Below, piece after piece: positions 58,214 through 64,000 of a stretch of 64,000 nt of DNA (position 1 is the stretch's first letter; each line of letters begins with the position of its first letter). Under the pieces are notes generated by a model. It was not told where the DNA came from and ran no database searches. It saw only the letters and a program-made list of their open reading frames with translations. The translations under genes and the position numbers were made by a program. Origin of the DNA: Saururus chinensis (lineage: Eukaryota; Streptophyta; Magnoliopsida; Piperales; Saururaceae); contig CP141143.1 in the NCBI GenBank assembly GCA_035235625.1, positions 43,881,178 through 43,945,177 of the forward strand, read 5' to 3'.

Positions 58214-58996
58214 TCTTCTTTAACCTACATGATTTTATTCACTTAAACAAATTTAGAACAGAGCAACAAAGCTCATCACGAATATATTTTTAATTGTTTA
58301 AAATAAATATGTACTCATTTTGTAATATTGATTCAAATGCACTAAACAATGAGACAATCACACCAGTTTTGGTTAAGTTAAATCCTTTAAATCAATTAAA
58401 CCTAAGTTTGTTAAGAATGTGCACAAATTGTTATATCGTTTAAAGTTAAAAGAGTCCTCCCATTCATTTGTTACGTTCATAATAACGAATCAAATGGAAA
58501 AAGTGTTCCAATAATTTGACCATTTTGCTTCAACTTAGATGATCAAATTCACTTAACTAGATTTAGAGCGAAGCAATAAAGCTCATCACGAATGTGTATT
58601 TAATTATTTAAAATAAAAATGAACTCATTTGATTAGCTTGTAAGAATGTTTCAAATGCACTAATGACGGACCAATCACACCACTTTCGGTCAAGTTAAAT
58701 CCTTTTAATCAATTAAAACTTATGTTCGTTAAGAATGTGCACAAATCGTTATATCGTTTGAAGTTAAAAGAGTCCTCCCATTCATTTGTTACGTTCATAA
58801 TAATGAATGAAATGGAAAAATTGATCTCACAATTTGACCATTCTTCCTCTACTTATATGATTACATTCACTTAACTACATTTAGAACAAAGCACCGAAGC
58901 TCGTAACGAAAGTGTATTTAATTATTTTAAATAAATTCATACTCATTTGCTAAGTTCATAAAAATGAATTAATCCCAATAAAATATGAACCAATCA
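58214..58996 (-). repeat. 319-bp satellite, about 2.5 monomers (reverse)
   Basis: Last visible satellite block, in register with 53025. It ends at CCAATCA before the LTR starting at 58997. Confidence 0.9.
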
Positions 58997-59418
58997 TGTA
59001 AGATCCCTTATCTTAAACCGGGTTTCTTTTCATTTTAATTATCGGTTGTCGTGTGGTTAATGCGTTTTTTAATTAATTCGGTGGTTTCGAAAATAAATAG
59101 TGTTTATTATGGTTTTAATTAAAATCAACTTCGCAATTATTGGTTTTAAGTAATTTTGGGTCAAATCTGAATTTTTGGGATTTTTCTAATTTTTTTTACT
59201 AATTTTTCAAAAATTAGGGTTTGGCGGGGCCCCTTGTGGGCCCCACCGGCGAAATTTAGGTTTTTGGACCAAATTAACCCATGCATCAACATAAGCTTTT
59301 ATAAAAAATTTCATAATTTTCCCAGGTTTAATTAGTGCTCAAATAGTCAAAATACCTATTTTTAGCCCAAATTTCTATTCATACCCCACTAATTACTTAT
59401 GTACACCCCAAGCCCTAC

Positions 59419-59426
59419 TATAAATA
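59419..59426 (+). promoter_or_regulatory. Probable LTR TATA box
   Basis: TATAAATA in an ACTATAAATAGAAAG context, about 420 bp into the LTR, followed by a purine-rich stretch and no long ORF. Confidence 0.55.
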
Positions 59427-60790
59427 GAAAGAGCTGAGCCATTTCCATTTTGGGAATAGGCTGGGAGAGGGTGATTAAGGCCTAATTCGCCAATTAGGCC
59501 CGAATTAGAAGGAGATTAAGGTATGTTTTCTTTAATCAAGCCTAAATTCTAGATTTTCTTCTAATCTATTCTTAATCTATCATTTCCCCTTTGATTTGAT
59601 TAGTATTCAAACATCAAAACCATTGATTTGCTTCCTTATTTCAAACCCTACATCTAAAAATTCTTTTTTTATGCTTAACAAACCCTAGATCTAAGATTTT
59701 ATTAGGGTTTTCAATGTTAACTCGATTTTTAATGGAGTATAACTTAAACTCTATGTCTTTGGAAGGTTTTCAAGAAGGTTGATGGTCAAATCCAAACCTA
59801 ATTAAATGATAAGGTATTGGGTCTTCGAAATTTCAGTCTTCTTATGGTAAAAATCTCGATTTTATGGTTTATTTGGAATGGATTTACTTGATTTAGTGCT
59901 TTAATGGTGAGATTAGTAAATGATAATTTCTTATCCCAAATTTTTAGGGTTTTGTCTTGTTATGATGTAGATTAGCTTTCTAGAAGGTATGATGGAATTT
60001 TAATGACATTCGAGTTGTTAGATGGAGATTTTAAGTTTCATCAATGAAGTTTCAGTTTGAAAATTTGAAATGAAGAAGAAGGTCGAATCTGCCTTGTTGG
60101 TGTTCGAACGGCCTACCAGGCATTTGAACGGCAACACTGCATTTTTTGAAAATTTCCTGTTTAGCCGATCGAACGGCATGGAGGGCGTTCGAACGGCTAC
60201 ACGGCAGAATTGACCATTGTTTGTATGTTGTTTATTTCGATGTCTCTACTCTGAAATATCATTTTTATATTCATGTGGAGTGTTTTGTGCCAGGGTAAGC
60301 TACTGGAAGTGCATACTATTGATGTTTAGAAGTTGTGGTGTATATTAAAGTTATGTGAAATGGCTTGTAGTTGGATATACTTGTTGGAATTGCTATCTTG
60401 AAGATATGAGTGGTTAATTCCCTATGGTTTAAGCATGTTTTCAGTAGAGTTATAGCATGCTAATGGACTGATATATCATGATAGGATGTGGTTAAATGAT
60501 GTGTGAATGTTAGTGTTATGTCTTGACTCACGTATGAAGTGAACGAGCTTACATATGTTTAGCATGTGGTTAGGTTTTATAATGTCCCTGATTTTTCTAT
60601 GATTTTCTGTGATTTTCCTGCTATTTTTCTAGTCATTTTTGGCAGGAAAATGTGATGCTTTGATGTATTCATATTTATGTATTTTCCCCATATTTATACC
60701 CGTAGAGTCGGGTGTGGGGTTTAGTCGCAGGCCATGGGCCTCGTTGCGCCCTTACGGTGTGAATTTTGGAGGTACAATGCGTGAACGGTG

Positions 60791-60924
60791 AGTGAATGCG
60801 TGTTAGGGACATAAATGTAAAAATTAAAAAGAAGTTACATATAAGTATGAAATCCGGAGTGAACGCGTGTTAGGGACATAAATGTAAAAATTAAAAAGAA
60901 GTTACATATAAGTATGAAATCCGG
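60791..60924 (+). repeat. 67-bp tandem duplication
   Basis: 60791-60857 and 60858-60924 are identical except for one T/C difference. This points to a recent duplication, just before a change in base composition. Confidence 0.92.
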
Positions 60925-62310
60925 ATCGGATTTTAGAAACGACTTCCAGAAGAAAATTTTCACGTCCAGTGCGTTTTGTGAGAACCCGAGGCTGATTCCG
61001 GTCGCTCCGTTCTCCCTCCTCCATCATCGGATTCCGGCGATTCTTGTCAAGATCCTCGTTGCCTCACTACCACAAGTCCGTAGGTACTGGCTATGACCGC
61101 CGCCACGGCCTCTTCGCTCCTCCACGAGGTACCGAACCTTTTTTTGGGTTTTTTCTCCTCTAAATCCCATTTTTGAGCTATGGGGGTGCGATTTTGACGT
61201 CATTTACGGCCGCCCTCAACTAGACTTATGTTTATTTGGCTGCTAGGAACCCATACGCGTTCTGTGCTCCACTGTGAGCTACCGGTCTTTTGGTTGGGTT
61301 TTATCACTATTATCATCTCACTGTCCGTGGGACTTTTTTTGGACGCCGGTGTGTTTCCGATCGTTGTCTGGCTACCGGTAGGACTCCGTCTAGCCTACCT
61401 CGACCCAATGTCGGTAGGGGGTTACCGTTCCTGACCCCACTTCACCCTATTGCCTTGCTCCACCCAATTAGATGCTTTGGGTGCGTCTCGGGTATTGGCC
61501 ATCGGCGAGCCATGGGCCATTTGGCCATTGCGGGCTCTGCCCTGGCTAGGCGACAATGAGGGAAAGCCCCACTTGGCCCGATTATACACTCCACTCAGAA
61601 TGGGCCGCTTGCCCTGCCTATACCGTGCGAGATGCACAGTTGCCCGCACCAAATGTGTTGGTTGTGGGTGGCAATCGGCGATGTCACCACTTCGATTGGC
61701 CACTACATCTTGGCCTTAGCTCTACCACCCTTATGTGGGCCTTAGGTTGCCACTGTCCGACCCATCTCCCCCTATAGTGGCATTGTTTGGCCACGTATGC
61801 ATGTGGCCACGCGTGTGCTTTTGGGTTTAGGCACCGTATTTGTGCCGCCTGACCGTCGGTTGGCTCTGCCACCGAATGGAGTCGACATTAGAGTCCTCCT
61901 CCACCTCTCCACTGTCCTTGAGAGTCGCCCCATGCCCTCCACCCTTATGTGGGCCCTTGTTGAAGTGAAATCGCCGCCGTTGGGTGCTGTCCACGGCTGA
62001 TTTCGACGTCTTGCGGCAGGCTGAGTACTTCTCAGCCGTCGGCCGACCGTCAGTAAGTACACCTTCGATTTCTGGTCGCACCGCCACTTATGTTGGCATG
62101 ACATTTCTCCCGGCCGCCCCTAGTGTGCTGCCGTGGATCGCAGATTTTGCAGCATCGACTTCTAACACCTCGTTTGGCTGTGATTGTTTCCGACACTTCC
62201 TAAATCCTCGGGACAATAGCTCTCTAAGCTAGGCAATGCTTTTGGCTGCCAGCTTTGCCACCGATGCCGCCACCATCGTGTGTTCGCCATCAAACATCAT
62301 GATTATGAGG
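60925..62310. other. GC-richer block inside the long LTR, unrecognised
   Basis: About 1.4 kb with clearly higher GC than its surroundings and many short overlapping ORFs, none longer than about 110 codons. CCACCCTTATGTGGGCC recurs at about 61728 and 61938. No domain recognised. It may be an insertion or a normal GC-rich part of the LTR. Confidence 0.45.
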
Positions 62311-62485
62311 TAGGGGAGCTTTGAACTCGTAATTTCATGATAGCATGCTTTGAATGAGTAGCAGCATGCTAGGACTATATGATTGAATGATATGGATGTT
62401 GAATCAAATCCAATTGCATGATGTAAAAGGATAAATTATGCCATGCTGAAATGCTATGATGTGCATATGGTTTGTAATCATATTT

Positions 62486-62672
62486 GAAGCATGTACGGAT
62501 GCGTATGTATGCACTAGTGATGGCTAGCGTGTATGTTTGAAGTATGTATGTATGTATGTGCTAGTGATGGCTAGCGTGTATGTTTGAAGTATGTATGTAT
62601 GTGCTAGTGATGGCTAGCGTGTATGTTAAACGTATGTGTATGTATGTGCACTAGTGATGGCTAGCGAGTATG
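62486..62672 (+). repeat. Tandem repeat of about 55 bp with GTAT microsatellite
   Basis: CTAGTGATGGCTAGCGTGTA followed by GTATGTATGTATG-type runs occurs about four times, with unit lengths varying by the number of GTAT steps. Confidence 0.88.
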
Positions 62673-63449
62673 ATAGTAAGCTATGTATGAAAGTATGTGT
62701 ATGTTATACGTAAGTGAGATAGACATACATATGTATGATGGCTAATGGCCTATGCTATGGATATGTGTAAGTGTATGTGGGCAGAGGTATGGGCGATGGA
62801 TAGTAAGAGGTGAGAGAGGTTTTGTCTAGATGTGGATATGGATGTGGATGCGTAAGCGTATGATGAAAGATGACAAATATGAGTTTGATGAGCGAGGATT
62901 GGATCAGATTGTTTGATTTGGATCAGAACGTATGATTGGGGGATTGTCAGACAGTAAGAGTGTGCATAATTGTACAAGCATAACATACAAATTATGAAGT
63001 GAAAAGTAAGCTCAATATGTGAGGTATAAGTAAAAGGGTGACAACTGGGTTTGGCTCTGAGGAGCTTCATTTGATGATGTCAGTGTAAGATGATTTGGCC
63101 ATAAGAGGATGTCGTAATATGTAAGATTGTAAGATTTTGGTGTACGGTGAGTTTTGATCTTGATATGGATGAGTTAAGCGAAGTCAGCTGCCCTGACGAA
63201 CTGGGATTTCAGATCGGGCTCAGCTTCAGTTTGATCAATAGAGCACAGTATGTTTGAGTGCTTGTGTGGCATAATAGTACAACATAATTTACCTAATTCA
63301 AACTTGAATTATAAGAAAGCTAATGATAGAGTTCTGAGTTTGAGACCTGAGGGTTCAACAGATTAAGTTCCGTGTTTGAGCTAGCCGATAATGAGTCGGC
63401 TGAGCATTTATCATATCTTGCCATGGTGTTTATCCTGCGCGATGTTGTC

Positions 63450-63566
63450 TGTGTGCTGTATAGAGCACCAGACGTCTTTTGCTCTATTGAGAGCGATGTA
63501 TATGTTTTCGATTTGGTCTGTGTGCTATATGAAGCCTAGACGTTTGATGCTCTATTGAGAGCTCTT
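63450..63566 (+). repeat. Imperfect direct repeat of about 75 bp, two copies
   Basis: GTCTGTGTGCTRTATR, AGACGT and GCTCTATTGAGAGC occur in the same order in both copies. Confidence 0.75.
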
Positions 63567-63617
63567 TATGATTTTTGCCCAAGAGTTGCATAGTATGATT
63601 CTGCCCAAGAGTGGCAC

Positions 63618-63757
63618 TGGCACTATAAGACCCATTATGGTGGGCAATTCTCTTGCACTATAAGACCCATTATGGTGGGCAATTCTCTTGTACTATAAGA
63701 CCCATTATGGTGGGCAATTCTTTGGCACTATAAGACCCATTATGGTGGGCAATTGTA
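63618..63757 (+). repeat. 35-bp tandem repeat, four copies
   Basis: CACTATAAGACCCATTATGG followed by TGGGCAATTC repeats at an exact 35-bp step. Three copies are nearly identical and the fourth diverges at its end. Confidence 0.93.
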
Positions 63758-64000
63758 TGACCCCTTATGTGTGGGTGTTTATGTTTGCGCGCTCAGGTAA
63801 GTAGTATCATGGACCTGCTCTTACCTATTTGATCCCGTGCCCCATGAGCACTGGTGTGCCTTGCCTTCGGAAAAGTCCATGGCGTCTAGTCACTCCCCGG
63901 AGGTTAAGGTGATGCCCCTGTGACATTCTTTTCTATCTTGACGCTAGAGCTGATTAGTTGTAATGAGCTTCAGCGGTCGATAGTATGCGTACATCTATGA

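Larger units (their letters stand above)
58997..64000 (+). mobile_element. Very long LTR (Tekay-like), right end outside window
   Basis: Starts TGTAAGATCCC directly after satellite DNA and shows no coding domain for 5 kb. The first 1.8 kb is AT-rich, with a TATA box TATAAATA at 59419-59426 and long T-rich tracts. Repeated CGAACGGC words occur at 60100-60210. The second half is full of short tandem repeats, which is common in long Tekay-type LTRs. No primer site or gag is reached before 64000, so it could instead be a solo LTR or another low-coding element. Strand is inferred from the TATA box. Confidence 0.6.

Noticed and set aside
62520-62660. GTAT runs as telomeric or subtelomeric repeat
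   Set aside because: The unit is not TTTAGGG-like; it is a microsatellite inside a longer tandem unit.
63618-63757. Regular 35-bp repeats as a CRISPR-like array
   Set aside because: Copies are contiguous with no unique spacers and lie in a plant LTR.

Overview
This is plant nuclear heterochromatin from a seed plant, most likely an angiosperm with a repeat-rich genome. I see no ordinary host gene. About a third of the window is one AT-rich tandem satellite with a period near 319 bp. Nearly all the rest is LTR retrotransposons of typical plant clades: Athila-like, Tekay-like and Reina-like Ty3/gypsy, plus a non-autonomous family. Clade names come from reading motifs by eye, not from a database search.

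Layout: 1-4772 Athila-like gag-protease element with 3' LTR, sitting in a minus-strand Tekay-like remnant (4773-6826). 6827-8574 satellite. 8575-12601 non-autonomous LTR element A, carrying an open PPR-like reading frame. 12602-15385 satellite. 15386-23430 composite of a Tekay-LTR scrap, a truncated minus-strand Athila-like element, and a Tekay-like RNase H/integrase/chromodomain gene split by an Athila-like solo LTR. 23431-28856 satellite; at about 28,856 its polarity flips and all later satellite is reversed. 30108-35304 Reina-like element 1. 39480-44214 non-autonomous element C (minus), containing a Reina-like fragment and a long inverted repeat. 47879-49073 Tekay-like solo LTR. 49299-52592 non-autonomous element B. 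53026-58213 Reina-like element 2. 58997-64000 start of a very long LTR with several internal tandem repeats.

Most insertions can be placed to the base: seven carry matching or nearly matching 5-bp target-site duplications, and removing six of them restores the satellite in register. The satellite array therefore came first and was later bombarded by retroelements, a structure typical of centromeric or pericentromeric DNA.

The Athila-, Tekay- and Reina-like genes are all broken by stops, frameshifts or deletions. The main exception is the PPR-like frame (10579-12096) in element A, which is open although the element's LTRs differ at about 27 sites. Elements A, B and C share LTR blocks, a tRNA-iMet-type primer site, a conserved 3' tail of about 110 bp and a 25-nt motif that is both a hairpin and a conserved peptide. 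They thus form one family with a partly unrecognised internal region.
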